From an uncultured Eubacteriales bacterium (GTDB lineage Bacteria > Bacillota > Clostridia > Christensenellales > UMGS416): DNA of 64,000 nt. Position numbers and translations under genes: made by a program. Location: NCBI GenBank assembly GCA_900542005.1, contig UQLW01000007.1:1-64000 (forward strand), written 5' to 3'. Position 1 is the first letter of the stretch, and each line of letters opens with the position of its first letter. A model generated the notes under the pieces. That model did no database searches, was not told the origin of the DNA, and worked only from the letters and a program-made list of their open reading frames with translations. Below are positions 33,218-42,196 of the stretch, piece after piece.

Positions 33218-35442
33218 ACGAAGCATGGAAGGGATTTACCCCCGGCCTGTGGGTCAATGAGATTAACGTACGGGATTTTATACAGCTCAACTACACGCCC
33301 TATGAGGGCGACGGCAGCTTTCTGGCAGGGGCCACCGAGCGCACCCGCGCGCTGATGGATAAGCTCAACACGCTCCTGAAGCTGGAGCACGAGATGGGCG
33401 GCGTGCTGGGGGTGGATACCAACACCGTATCCTCGCTGACGCATTATAAGCCCGGCTATCTCGACAAGGACAAGGAGCTCATTGTCGGCCTGCAGACCGC
33501 CCGCCCGCTGCAGCGGGGTGTCAACCCCTTTGGCGGGATGCGCATGGCCAAGGAGGCCTGTGAAGCCTATGGCTATGAGATGGGCCAGAGCATCCAGGAT
33601 GAATTTAAGTTCCGCACCACCCATAATGACGGCGTTTTCCGCGTCTATACGCCCCAGATGCGCGCCGCCCGCAAAAGCGGCCTCATTACCGGCCTGCCCG
33701 ACGCCTATGGCCGGGGCCGCATCATCGGCGATTACCGCCGGGTCGCGCTTTACGGCGTGGACCGGCTCATTGAGGAAAAGCAGAAGGATAAGCTGATCCT
33801 GGGCATGGGCCTGATGGACACCGAAACCATCCGCCTGTCTGAGGAGCTGTATCAGCAGATCAACTTCCTGGGCAAGATGAAGGAAATGGCCGCCATGTAT
33901 GGCTATGACATTTCCCGCCCCGCCGCCACCGCCCGCGAGGCCATCCAGTGGACCTACTTTGGCTATCTGGCCTCCATCAAGGAGCAAAACGGCGCGGCAA
34001 TGAGCCTGGGCCGCGTGTCCACCTTCCTGGACATCTACCTCACCCGCGATATTGCCGCTGGCCTGCTGGATGAAGCAGGCGCCCAGGAGCTCATGGACGA
34101 TTTTGTTATGAAGCTGCGCATGGCCCGCCATCTGCGTACGCCCGCCTATAACGAGCTCTTCGGAGGCGACCCCACCTGGATCACCGAGGGCGTAGGCGGC
34201 ATGGGCGAGGACGGCCGGCCGCTGGTCACACGGAATTCCTTCCGCATTCTGAACACGCTCTATACCCTGGGCTCCGCGCCCGAGCCCAACATGACGGTGC
34301 TCTGGTCCGAGGCCCTGCCCGAGGGCTTCAAGCGCTTCTGCGCCAAGGTATCCATCGATACGGACTCCATCCAGTATGAGAACGACGACGTCATGCGTCC
34401 CACCTATGGCGACGATTATGCCATCGCCTGCTGCGTGTCGGCCATGAAGGTGGGCAAGCAGATGCAGTTCTTCGGCGCCCGGTGCAACCTGCCCAAGCTG
34501 CTGCTGCTGGCCATCAACGGCGGCTATGATACCACCAGCGGCATCCACCTGGGGCCGGAAAAGGCTCCCCTGGCCGGCGATATCCTGGATTATGAAACCG
34601 TGATGGAGCGCTTTACCGAATACCGCAGCTGGCTGTGCGCGCTGTATGTGAACACGCTGAACGTCATCCACTATATGCATGACAAATACGCCTATGAGAA
34701 AACCCAGATGGCCCTGCATGACACCCAGGTGGAGCGCTTCATGGCCTTCGGCGTGGCCGGGCTCTCGGTCATTACCGATTCGCTCTCGGCCATCCGCCAC
34801 GCCAAGGTGCGCCCGGTGCGCGATGAAAAGGGCTATATTGTAAACTTCGAGACAGAGGGCGATTTTCCCACCTATGGCAATGATATTGACGCGGTGGATG
34901 AGATTGCCCAGAGCCTGGTGCATGAAATGATCGAGGAGCTGAAAAAGACGCCCTGCTATCGCGGCGCCAAGCACACCCTGTCGGTGCTGACCATCACCTC
35001 CAACGTGGTCTACGGCAAAAAGACCGGAGCCACGCCCGACGGCCGGGCCAAGGGCGAGCCCTTTGCCCCCGGCGCCAATCCCATGCATAACCGGGAGAAA
35101 AACGGCGCCCTGGCCTCGCTCAATTCCGTAGCGAAGCTGGATTATGCCGACTGCCGGGACGGCATCTCCAATACCTTCTCCATCACCCCGGCCACCCTGG
35201 GCCGGGATGACGCGCAGCGCGCCGGGAACCTGGTATCCATGATGGACGGCTACTTTGCCCAGGGGGCGCATCACCTCAACGTCAACGTGCTGAACAAGCA
35301 GAAGCTGATCGAGGCCTATGAGGATCCCACGAAATATCCGAACCTGACCATCCGCGTATCCGGCTATGCGGTGAATTTCCACCGCCTTACCCGGGAACAG
35401 CAGCGGGAGGTTATCAGCCGTACCTTCCACGAGAGCATGTAA
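33214..35442 (+). CDS. pflB: Pyruvate formate-lyase (formate C-acetyltransferase)
   Basis: This 742-residue glycyl radical enzyme converts pyruvate and CoA to acetyl-CoA and formate. The catalytic Cys pair is C406-C407 (AIACCVSAMK) and the radical glycine is G717 in RVSGYAVNF. The formate produced can feed 10-formyl-THF synthesis for purines, which explains control by a ZTP riboswitch. Its stop overlaps the activase start by one base (TAATG). Confidence 0.97.
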   Translation: MNEAWKGFTPGLWVNEINVRDFIQLNYTPYEGDGSFLAGATERTRALMDKLNTLLKLEHEMGGVLGVDTNTVSSLTHYKPGYLDKDKELIVGLQTARPLQRGVNPFGGMRMAKEACEAYGYEMGQSIQDEFKFRTTHNDGVFRVYTPQMRAARKSGLITGLPDAYGRGRIIGDYRRVALYGVDRLIEEKQKDKLILGMGLMDTETIRLSEELYQQINFLGKMKEMAAMYGYDISRPAATAREAIQWTYFGYLASIKEQNGAAMSLGRVSTFLDIYLTRDIAAGLLDEAGAQELMDDFVMKLRMARHLRTPAYNELFGGDPTWITEGVGGMGEDGRPLVTRNSFRILNTLYTLGSAPEPNMTVLWSEALPEGFKRFCAKVSIDTDSIQYENDDVMRPTYGDDYAIACCVSAMKVGKQMQFFGARCNLPKLLLLAINGGYDTTSGIHLGPEKAPLAGDILDYETVMERFTEYRSWLCALYVNTLNVIHYMHDKYAYEKTQMALHDTQVERFMAFGVAGLSVITDSLSAIRHAKVRPVRDEKGYIVNFETEGDFPTYGNDIDAVDEIAQSLVHEMIEELKKTPCYRGAKHTLSVLTITSNVVYGKKTGATPDGRAKGEPFAPGANPMHNREKNGALASLNSVAKLDYADCRDGISNTFSITPATLGRDDAQRAGNLVSMMDGYFAQGAHHLNVNVLNKQKLIEAYEDPTKYPNLTIRVSGYAVNFHRLTREQQREVISRTFHESM

Positions 35443-36161
35443 TGACCGGGCGGGTTCACAGCTTCCAGAGCCTGGGCACGCTGGACGGCCCCGGCCTGCG
35501 CAGCGTGGTATTCCTGCAGGGCTGCCCGCTGCGCTGCGGCTTCTGCCATAACCCCGATACCTGGGATTTCTCCGGCGGCGAGGCTATGGAAGCCGCCGAT
35601 GTGGCGGCCCGCGTCCGGCGCTATAAGCCATACTTTGGCGCAGAGGGCGGGCTTACGGTATCCGGCGGCGAGGCCCTGGCCCAGGCAGGGTTTGTTGCGG
35701 AGCTCTTTGAGCGCTGCCATCGGGACGGTATCCATACCTGCCTGGATACCAGCGGCTGCCTCCAGGCCAAGGAAGAGGCCGCGCTGCTGGCCCACACGGA
35801 TCTGTGCCTGCTGGATATCAAATTCACCACCGATGAGGAATACGTCCGCTATACCGGGGGGCATCTGGATACGGTTCTGGCCTTCCTGGGCCGCTTGGAG
35901 GCGGCCGCCGTGCCCGTCTGGATCCGGCAGGTCATCGTGCCGGGCCTTAACGATACCCTGGAGCAGATCGACCGGCTGAACACCGTAATCGCGCCCTACC
36001 GTAATATCCGGCGGGTGGAGCTTCTGCCCTTCCACAAGCTGTGCCTGGAAAAATACCAGGCCATGGGAATTCCCTTCCCCTTTGACCGGTACCGCGCCGC
36101 CCTGCCCGATGAGCTTGCTGCACTGCAGGCCCGGGTCCGGCTGCCGGCAAGCCGCAGCTAA
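35442..36161 (+). CDS. pflA: Pyruvate formate-lyase activating enzyme (radical SAM)
   Basis: This 239-residue radical SAM enzyme installs the glycyl radical on PflB. The [4Fe-4S] motif is C28-x3-C32-x2-C35 (GCPLRCGFCHNP), followed by the LTVSGGEALAQ SAM-binding segment. It is the last gene of the ZTP-controlled operon, translationally coupled to pflB. Confidence 0.96.
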   Translation: MTGRVHSFQSLGTLDGPGLRSVVFLQGCPLRCGFCHNPDTWDFSGGEAMEAADVAARVRRYKPYFGAEGGLTVSGGEALAQAGFVAELFERCHRDGIHTCLDTSGCLQAKEEAALLAHTDLCLLDIKFTTDEEYVRYTGGHLDTVLAFLGRLEAAAVPVWIRQVIVPGLNDTLEQIDRLNTVIAPYRNIRRVELLPFHKLCLEKYQAMGIPFPFDRYRAALPDELAALQARVRLPASRS

Positions 36162-36167
36162 CGATCA

Positions 36168-36206
36168 AGAACCCGGATCGCCCGAAGGGCGGTTCGGGCT
36201 CTTTTG
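36168..36206 (+). terminator. Terminator after pflA
   Basis: A two-part GC-rich hairpin (aacccg...gccc-gaa-gggc...cgggct) ends in CTTTT. Confidence 0.7.
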
Positions 36207-36300
36207 CGCGCCCTTTTATGGATACGCGCCACCGCCTTGGCTAAATCCATGCTGGAGCCATCCATTTTCGTGCGAACCCAGGCAATGGCGCTATTGCGCC

Positions 36301-36329
36301 TTGCTTTTTTCCGCCGCTTCATTTATAAC
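36301..36329 (+). promoter_or_regulatory. Promoter for methyltransferase gene
   Basis: TTGCTT (36301-36306) and TATAAC (36324-36329) are 17 bases apart, predicting a leader of about 128 bases before the methyltransferase. Confidence 0.65.
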
Positions 36330-36335
36330 AAGGGT

Positions 36336-36464
36336 AGGCGTCCCTATAGGCCGCCTAATCCCGATGAAAGGACTGAGTATCATGACGTATGCAGCTACGC
36401 AAGCCCCAAGCATGAAAAGGAGGGCGTCCGCAGCGTAAGCCCTCCGCAAAATTAGGAGGATTCG
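36336..36464 (+). promoter_or_regulatory. Putative translational attenuator leader with 18-codon uORF
   Basis: The leader holds an uORF at 36382-36438 (MTYAATQAPSMKRRASAA) with AAAGGA nine bases upstream. Its end overlaps hairpin GGAGGGC (36419-36425)/GCCCTCC (36439-36445). The hairpin's CCTCC (36441-36445) could instead pair with the GGAGG ribosome site (36455-36459) of the methyltransferase. The two pairings exclude each other. This fits translation-controlled exposure of the ribosome site but is unproven. The flanking 36207-36300 shows nothing I recognise. Confidence 0.4.
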
Positions 36465-37262
36465 ATGGCCCTGAATTGGATTGATGTAAAGGACTTTTCC
36501 TTCCATAGCCTGCTGCTCTTGGAACGCTTCCAGATCCGCCTGCTCTGCGGGATCGAGGACCCGTCCTTCCAGGCTTCCCTGTCGCTGGCGCTGGGGCGCC
36601 ATCCCGCTGTCGCCTGGTATCTTGCCCACCGCTGCCCGGAATGCGCGGATACCGTAACCCGGCTGGTTGCCCGTGCGCCGCAGGAGGCCTCTAACGAGGA
36701 TCTGCGCCGCTGCGAGCTGGCAGTCCTATCCCGGGTGGAGGATTTTATCACCTATACAAAGCCTGAACTCATGGATGCCCATTGTGGTTTTATCGCTCAC
36801 TGGGAGCCCGCCAGGCTCCTTGAGCTTGCCGATTTCCGCGATAAAACCGTGCTGGATGTGGGCAGCGGGTCCGGCCGCCTGGCCTTTGCGGCCGCCGGCC
36901 TGGCCCGGGAGGTCTATGCCTGCGAGCCAGTCGGTACCCTTCGGGAGTACCTGCGCGACCGGAGCCGCCGGGAAGGGATCGCCAACCTGCGGGTTGTGGA
37001 CGGCATGGCGGGCTCCCTGCCCTATCCCGACCAGCTCTTTGATATTGTCATGTCCGGCCATGTGGTCGGCGACGACTATGACGGCGAATTGTCCGAGCTG
37101 ACCCGCGTAACCAAGTCCGGGGGCTGGCTGATCGACTGCCCCGGCGAAGAAACCCATCGCTCCCCGAACCAGGAGCTGCTGCGCCGCGGCTGGGAGCTGC
37201 TGCCCTATTCAAGCGCCTTGGGCGGCCAGGTATACCGCTATCGCAAGCTTGTCACCCGATAA
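36465..37262 (+). CDS. Class I SAM-dependent methyltransferase
   Basis: This 265-residue protein has an N-terminal helical region of about 110 residues with HRCPEC (56-60), which could be a metal or structural cysteine pair. The Rossmann methyltransferase domain follows: motif I VLDVGSGSGRLAF (129-141), YACEPVGTLREYL, and the acceptor-side VMSGHVVGDDYDGELSELTRV. The target is unknown and it is not an Erm-type rRNA dimethylase. AGGAGG lies five bases before the ATG. It is a single gene with its own promoter and terminator. Confidence 0.8.
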   Translation: MALNWIDVKDFSFHSLLLLERFQIRLLCGIEDPSFQASLSLALGRHPAVAWYLAHRCPECADTVTRLVARAPQEASNEDLRRCELAVLSRVEDFITYTKPELMDAHCGFIAHWEPARLLELADFRDKTVLDVGSGSGRLAFAAAGLAREVYACEPVGTLREYLRDRSRREGIANLRVVDGMAGSLPYPDQLFDIVMSGHVVGDDYDGELSELTRVTKSGGWLIDCPGEETHRSPNQELLRRGWELLPYSSALGGQVYRYRKLVTR

Positions 37263-37272
37263 GCCAAACGCC

Positions 37273-37315
37273 AAAGGGGCCGTGCTGCAATCGATTGCAG
37301 CACGGCCCTTTTTCG
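37273..37315. terminator. Strong bidirectional terminator
   Basis: A long perfect palindrome (agggccgtgctgcaatcg and its complement) ends in T runs on both strands and serves convergent genes. Confidence 0.92.
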
Positions 37316-37325
37316 TTCTTTCGGC

Positions 37326-39407
37326 CTATTGGCCGCCCACCATAATCTGGCGGCTGGCCTGCGTCAGATAGAGCGCCAGCTGGCCATTGGAAGCGTCCAC
37401 ATAGGCCGCCGGCGTTCCGATCGCCTCGTCACCATAGTATGCCCTGTACTGGGCCGTTGAGGATTGACGCTCCTGGCTTATGGAGCTGCCCGCCCGCTCT
37501 GGGAATTCAATCCGCGTCACAGCGCTGGCGTCCTGCTTCCAGTCCACAGCGTACATCGTCCCATACAGGCAATAGGCCACATGGGCGTTGGGCCCCGGCT
37601 GGATCGCCAAGTAGCAGCCATTGGAGCCTGCCGCCATCAGTTCCTCCTCATATAGCAGGTAAATCTGGCTGTAGCTGCCATTTTGAAAGCCATACACCTG
37701 CAGGCGCAGCGTGGGGAAGCTGCCCATGGCCTGCCGCAGCACCACCAATTCATCACAGGCGTCTTCATTCAGATCCAGCCTCCAGGCCCCGATGATCCCC
37801 TCGCCCGTCTCCACATACCCCTTTTCATAGGCGGTCCATTCCGGATGGGCGGGTACGCTGTCGGGCATCAGCCCATGATCCAGCCACTGGCCCGCCAGCT
37901 CATCCCGGACAAAGGCTTCCAGGGTCGCTTGGCCGGTTTCCACCTGGTTAGGCTGCTCCTGCTCCGTTACGCCGGAAAGGTCTTCCGTGGATACCGGCGC
38001 CGTCGGGCTATAGGCCGAGAGCCGGGATACGTCAATGCTGGGGTTGCTGTAATCGTAGTTCTCCAGGTCCCGATCCAGGACTGCGGCGAGCTTTTCGATA
38101 TTTTCCTGGGCAAGCTGGGCCTGCGAGGCGCACATCGCGCCCACCGCCTCATCAAAGGTATACTGCTCATATCCCAGCATCGCCGCTTTATAATAGAGCA
38201 GCATCGCATATTTCAATTCCACATAATCGATTTCATCCGCCTGCCGGAGCGCCCTGGCCCGCCGGTACGCCATATTCTGAATGACGGCAAAGGCCGCGCT
38301 CTTTTCGATCGCAGAGGCCTGCTTGGGGAAATCGCTGGCTTTTATGCCGGCCTCCACCACCTTCAAGGCCTTCGGCAGGCAGGCGAATACTGCCAGCGCC
38401 GCCTTTTTTTCCAGCTGTTCCGTCACAAAGGTATCCACCAGGTTCTGAAGCTGATCCCATCCGACCCGGTCCTGGTAGACCTCCATCATCCGCTGGGCCG
38501 CCGCCTGAAGGGCTTCTTCCCTGCCGTCCTCGGCATTCATCCCGCTGAGGGAGGATATCCCCCGCAGATAGCTGCTCTCCAGGCCATAGGCAAAGGAGGC
38601 CCGCGCCACGCCCTGGTAAAAATCGGACAGGGAGAAGCCCAAAGAACCGGTCTGCTTTTTGTATTCCTGCCCCATGCGCAGCAGCCGCTCCAGATCATCG
38701 TCGGAATAGTATACGCTGCTTTGCGGCAATCCCAGCTTTTCCGCCATAGAATCCACCTGCTCCATCTGTTTGGCGGAGGGATCCAGCACCTCGGTCTTCG
38801 CCTGCTGCAGCCAGGTGAAAATCGGATCATCTACATTCTGCGGTACGGCGATCTCATATAGCGCCTCCTCCAGCAGCGGTTCGTAATATCCCCGCCATAG
38901 CGTGCTGAACCGCGCGCCCGAAAGAATATTATAGGCGGCCGATATCACAAGCCCGCTTTGAAAGGCCAGGTTCTCATCATCAAAGGGCGTCGGCAGCCTG
39001 TCCATCTGGTCATAGAAGGTCAGAAACTCCGCCTTAAGCATGGAAGCGGAGCAGAAATACAGCGCTCCGCCGTCTTCCACCACCGCAGTCTCCATCTGCC
39101 GCATAAGATCCTCTATGGGGAACCATAGGTTATTCCGGTAGCTGATGCCGGCTGGGCTCACCTGCACACCGTCCCGGGTATAACGCTGCCCATCCCAGGT
39201 GAAACCGGAAAAGTCCGCCGCTATATCGCTCCGGATATAAAGCTGATTCCCGGAAACGAGGAAAGGGTAATAGTTTTCAGCTGCGCGGTCGCTATAGCAC
39301 ATCAGCCTGATTAGCTCAGGCTCGCCGCCCGCCGCCAGCGAGGGCAGCGGCAGGAGCGCCGCTGCAAAAGCTACAAATAACAATCCCGCGATCCACCGTT
39401 TTTTCAT
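37326..39407 (-). CDS. Secreted protein of unknown function
   Basis: This 693-residue protein has a clear signal peptide (KKRWIAGLLFVAFAAALLPLPSLAAGG). It has an N-terminal region with short beta-like repeats (LYIRSDIAADFSGFTWDGQRY), a long helical middle rich in Ala, Gln and Glu (about 150-460), and a C-terminal beta-rich part (ACDELVVLRQAMGSFPTLRLQVYGFQNG) resembling lipoprotein-type or VCBS-like sensor modules. No catalytic motif or anchor is seen. The start overlaps the stop of the upstream DnaJ-CTD-like membrane protein gene (ATGA), so the two are co-produced. Confidence 0.7.
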   Translation of the reverse strand: MKKRWIAGLLFVAFAAALLPLPSLAAGGEPELIRLMCYSDRAAENYYPFLVSGNQLYIRSDIAADFSGFTWDGQRYTRDGVQVSPAGISYRNNLWFPIEDLMRQMETAVVEDGGALYFCSASMLKAEFLTFYDQMDRLPTPFDDENLAFQSGLVISAAYNILSGARFSTLWRGYYEPLLEEALYEIAVPQNVDDPIFTWLQQAKTEVLDPSAKQMEQVDSMAEKLGLPQSSVYYSDDDLERLLRMGQEYKKQTGSLGFSLSDFYQGVARASFAYGLESSYLRGISSLSGMNAEDGREEALQAAAQRMMEVYQDRVGWDQLQNLVDTFVTEQLEKKAALAVFACLPKALKVVEAGIKASDFPKQASAIEKSAAFAVIQNMAYRRARALRQADEIDYVELKYAMLLYYKAAMLGYEQYTFDEAVGAMCASQAQLAQENIEKLAAVLDRDLENYDYSNPSIDVSRLSAYSPTAPVSTEDLSGVTEQEQPNQVETGQATLEAFVRDELAGQWLDHGLMPDSVPAHPEWTAYEKGYVETGEGIIGAWRLDLNEDACDELVVLRQAMGSFPTLRLQVYGFQNGSYSQIYLLYEEELMAAGSNGCYLAIQPGPNAHVAYCLYGTMYAVDWKQDASAVTRIEFPERAGSSISQERQSSTAQYRAYYGDEAIGTPAAYVDASNGQLALYLTQASRQIMVGGQ

Positions 39408-40162
39408 GGGTTCTTCTCCTTCCACTGCTCCAGCGCAGCCTCCTGCCAGCTCAAAAGGCCGCCGTATACCGCGTCGGCCAGCGCCTCCGTCTGCACCAGG
39501 GCCGCTTCCTCCCCCTGCCCCGTATACGTCACCATCACATGGGTCTTTTTTAGGGTATACTCCCCCTGCTGAAGCCGGCGCAAAACTTCTTCGCATACCG
39601 CCTCTGGGGAGCTGGCCGAAAGCTGCCCCTGTTCCAGCTTTCCTTCAATATCCTCCATCATGGCCGCCATATCCGGCGCGGTGACCGTCACGGCCGTGCC
39701 CCGTGACCCGCTGCCGCCTGTAGCCTCCCAGCTTCCCCGCCGCAGCAGCTCCGCCTCAACCCGAGCAGCTGCCGTATCCTGCTGCGCCTGCGCCTGATAA
39801 AGCCGCTGCATGGCCGCAGCCAGGCTCCGATCCCCGTTGGACGCCGCCGTTATGGACGGGCTCTGCTCCGTCGTGCTGTCCGCACGATCCAGCGCCTTCA
39901 TGACCTGGCCGAGGCACCCCGCAGCGACAAAAGCCAGGCAGACCCAGAGCCAGGCCCGATTTCGGGAAACCTGAATTTTCACAAGGACGTCCTGCGGCCC
40001 CCTGGGGAAGGGGACCCCGCGCAGCTGCAATACCCGGCCGTTGGAAACCCCGGCCGGGACCCGCACCGAAAGCCGCATACCGCCAACCTTAATATTTTTT
40101 GTGCAGCCGCCTTTGGCCTCGCCGGGCGAAATACGCAGCTGTATGCTGATTTTCTCCGCCAT
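39404..40162 (-). CDS. Membrane protein with DnaJ C-terminal-like domain
   Basis: This 252-residue protein begins with about 65 residues resembling one substrate-binding DnaJ C-terminal beta domain: KNIKVGGMRLSVRVPAGVSNGRVLQLRGVP, then QDVLVKIQV. No J domain is present. A membrane helix follows (about 70-90, AWLWVCLAFVAAGCLGQV), then an extracytoplasmic helical region (VEAELLRRGSWEA to EEVLRRLQQGEYTLKKTHVMV). The beta domain should be cytoplasmic. The ATG at 40162 is set by AGGAGAGG upstream. It is coupled to the secreted protein gene by a 4-base overlap; a joint folding or secretion role is inference. Confidence 0.65.
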   Translation of the reverse strand: MAEKISIQLRISPGEAKGGCTKNIKVGGMRLSVRVPAGVSNGRVLQLRGVPFPRGPQDVLVKIQVSRNRAWLWVCLAFVAAGCLGQVMKALDRADSTTEQSPSITAASNGDRSLAAAMQRLYQAQAQQDTAAARVEAELLRRGSWEATGGSGSRGTAVTVTAPDMAAMMEDIEGKLEQGQLSASSPEAVCEEVLRRLQQGEYTLKKTHVMVTYTGQGEEAALVQTEALADAVYGGLLSWQEAALEQWKEKNP

Positions 40163-40188
40163 TTTCCCCACCTCTCCTATTCTTCTAT

Positions 40189-40216
40189 AGTATAGCACAA
40201 ACAGCATCCTGCACAA
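40189..40216 (-). promoter_or_regulatory. Promoter for DnaJ-CTD-like/secreted protein pair
   Basis: On the minus strand TTGTGC (40216-40211) and TATACT (40194-40189) are 16 bases apart, very close to the start codon at 40162. Confidence 0.6.
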
Positions 40217-40346
40217 AGCTTTTGTATGCTTTCAAGCGCAGCTTCCCCAGGGGCAAGCCCGCCGGGCGGGCGGACGCTCCCCCGGATATACAAAGGCCTC
40301 TCCAACCAAAGCCATTCTTCCTCTGGCTTTTTCTCCGGCCGCCACT

Positions 40347-40352
40347 TATAAT
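40347..40352 (+). promoter_or_regulatory. -10 element for MazG-like gene
   Basis: A consensus TATAAT lies 35 bases before the start; no good -35 is visible at the right spacing. Confidence 0.4.
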
Positions 40353-40386
40353 AAAAGGCAATAAGCCAGGCTTATGGAGGATGACG

Positions 40387-40743
40387 ATGAGCGACTTGAA
40401 GATATCCCAAATGCTGGATTACCAGCGCCGGCTATATGCGCTGCATCAGGATAAATGGGCGCCCCACACGCCGCAGTACGCCCGGGACAGCCTTTTGTGG
40501 AGCATTGATGAAATCGGCGAGGTAATCGCCATCATCAAGAAAAAGGGCGACGACGCCATCATGAACAATCCGCAGGTGCGGCGGCACTATGTAGAGGAAT
40601 GCTGCGACGTGATGATGTATTGGCTGGATATGATGGATTGCTATGGGATCACCGCTGAGGAATTCAGCCGTGAATTCATCCGTAAGGCGGAAAGCAACCT
40701 GAGCCGCACCTGGAAGGAAAACGAGCATCTTTATGAAGACTGA
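40387..40743 (+). CDS. MazG-like nucleotide pyrophosphohydrolase
   Basis: This 118-residue protein is predicted to be all helical. It carries the metal-binding pattern of MazG-type NTP pyrophosphohydrolases: IDEIGEVIAIIKKKG (ExxE) and, about 25 residues on, YVEECCDVMMYWLDMM (EExxD). Such enzymes hydrolyse NTPs or modified dNTPs to monophosphate and PPi. The ATG at 40387 has six bases after GGAGG; an ATG two codons earlier directly abuts it. It lies 35 bases before the GH39-like gene but is metabolically unrelated to it. Confidence 0.75.
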   Translation: MSDLKISQMLDYQRRLYALHQDKWAPHTPQYARDSLLWSIDEIGEVIAIIKKKGDDAIMNNPQVRRHYVEECCDVMMYWLDMMDCYGITAEEFSREFIRKAESNLSRTWKENEHLYED

Positions 40744-40778
40744 CGCACCGGCCTGCCGGCGAAAGAGAGGTTTTATTT

Positions 40779-42143
40779 ATGGCTGATTATAATGCGCTGC
40801 CGCTGCTGCGCGCCCGGATCGACACCGCCCATCCTACCGGCCCCTTCCCTGTCAGCCGCCACAGCATCGGCCATGGCGGCGTAAATTCCCGCCCGCTTCC
40901 CCCCGGGGTGATCGAAGGGGGCCGCGCCCTGTCGCCCCGCCTGCTGCGCACCTTCATCCAGGAGTATTTCTTTATCTGCCCGGAGCCGGGCCGGTATGAT
41001 TTCTCCCGGCTGGATCCCTACATGCAGGCGCTGGCCGATACGGGGGCTAAGGTGGTCGCCGCCATCTGCATCAAGCCCAAGGCCCTTTTCCCCCAGATCG
41101 ATCCCGCCCAATGGGCGCCAACCGGCTGGGATCAGTGGCAGGCGCTCATCCGCGCGCTGGTGCATCGCTACTCGGTGGAGCGGCCCATCGTCACCCATTG
41201 GGAGGTGGGCAACGAGGTTGACATCGGGGAGAACGGCGGCTGCCCCTATCTGATTCCCGATCCGGACGACTATTATACCTACTACGCCGCCACCGTACAG
41301 GCCGTGTTGGACGCCTTCCCCCAGGCCAAGGTAGGGGGGCCCGGCCTGGCCGATCCCGATCATCCCATGCTGGAGCCCTTCGCCCGCCGCTGCCATCAGG
41401 AAGGGACGCAGCTTGACTTTGTTTCCTGGCATACCTATACCGCTACGCCCGAGCGCACCGTAGGGGCCTTCCGGCGTACAGCCGCCATGCTGAATGCGCT
41501 CTATGGGGCCAACCGCCCCCAGGTCATGGTCACAGAGTATGGCCCGGCCTTTGAATCGCGTTCCTTTCCGGAGCATGCGATGACCGGATACCGGGCGCTG
41601 AATGTGGCCCGAAACCTTTACTGGGCGTTGGAGGGTGGAATCGACTATACCTTCTATTACCATATCTGGGATCAGCTCTGCGACGTGCGGGAATTCGAGC
41701 CCTTCTTCCAGGATCCCGCCATCATGTACCATCATTGGAACGAGATTCCCCATCGCTTCGGCCTTTTCTCGGTGGAGGGGGAAAAGCGGCCGGCCTATGA
41801 CGTATACCGGCTCTATCACATGGCGGGCGCCAGCCGGCTGGCTGTGGAGCTGGATGAAGGCAGCCTGCTGATCCAGGCCACCCGGGACGACCAGGGCCGG
41901 CTTTGGGCGGTCATCCTCAACGCGGGCAAGGAGGACCGTGCGCTGGCTCTCACCTTCCAGAACCTCATACCCGGCCTCTACCGCTATGAAAACTACCGCA
42001 TCGGCGCGCCCTTTTGTCCCGATTCCCTGATGCCCGCGCCGCTGGAAGCCCGCGAGACCTGTTGCATGGCTTCCTTTACGCCCGAGCTGTACGCCCCTGC
42101 CGGCAGCGTTTGCTTTGTCCGGCTGCTGCCGCTGGAGCGCTGA
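40779..42143 (+). CDS. Glycoside hydrolase family 39-like (beta-xylosidase-type)
   Basis: This 454-residue protein has a (beta/alpha)8 clan GH-A barrel. The acid/base Glu146 lies in HWEVGNEVD and the nucleophile Glu253 in MVTEYGP. A C-terminal beta-sandwich (about 370-454) follows. Family members remove xylose or related residues from oligosaccharides. There is no signal peptide, so it works in the cytoplasm on imported oligosaccharides. GAGAGG lies upstream, and a beta-propeller glycosidase gene follows after 53 bases. Confidence 0.8.
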   Translation: MADYNALPLLRARIDTAHPTGPFPVSRHSIGHGGVNSRPLPPGVIEGGRALSPRLLRTFIQEYFFICPEPGRYDFSRLDPYMQALADTGAKVVAAICIKPKALFPQIDPAQWAPTGWDQWQALIRALVHRYSVERPIVTHWEVGNEVDIGENGGCPYLIPDPDDYYTYYAATVQAVLDAFPQAKVGGPGLADPDHPMLEPFARRCHQEGTQLDFVSWHTYTATPERTVGAFRRTAAMLNALYGANRPQVMVTEYGPAFESRSFPEHAMTGYRALNVARNLYWALEGGIDYTFYYHIWDQLCDVREFEPFFQDPAIMYHHWNEIPHRFGLFSVEGEKRPAYDVYRLYHMAGASRLAVELDEGSLLIQATRDDQGRLWAVILNAGKEDRALALTFQNLIPGLYRYENYRIGAPFCPDSLMPAPLEARETCCMASFTPELYAPAGSVCFVRLLPLER

Positions 42144-42196
42144 ACCAATAGGCTCCGTCCCCATGACCGGCTGATATGGATGTTTAGGAGGTATGT

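Noticed and set aside
33043..35430. 795-codon open frame on the minus strand, antisense to pflB
   Set aside because: It mirrors pflB codon by codon in a GC-rich sequence, has no family resemblance or ribosome site, and is His/Gly/Ala-rich as expected of an antisense shadow.
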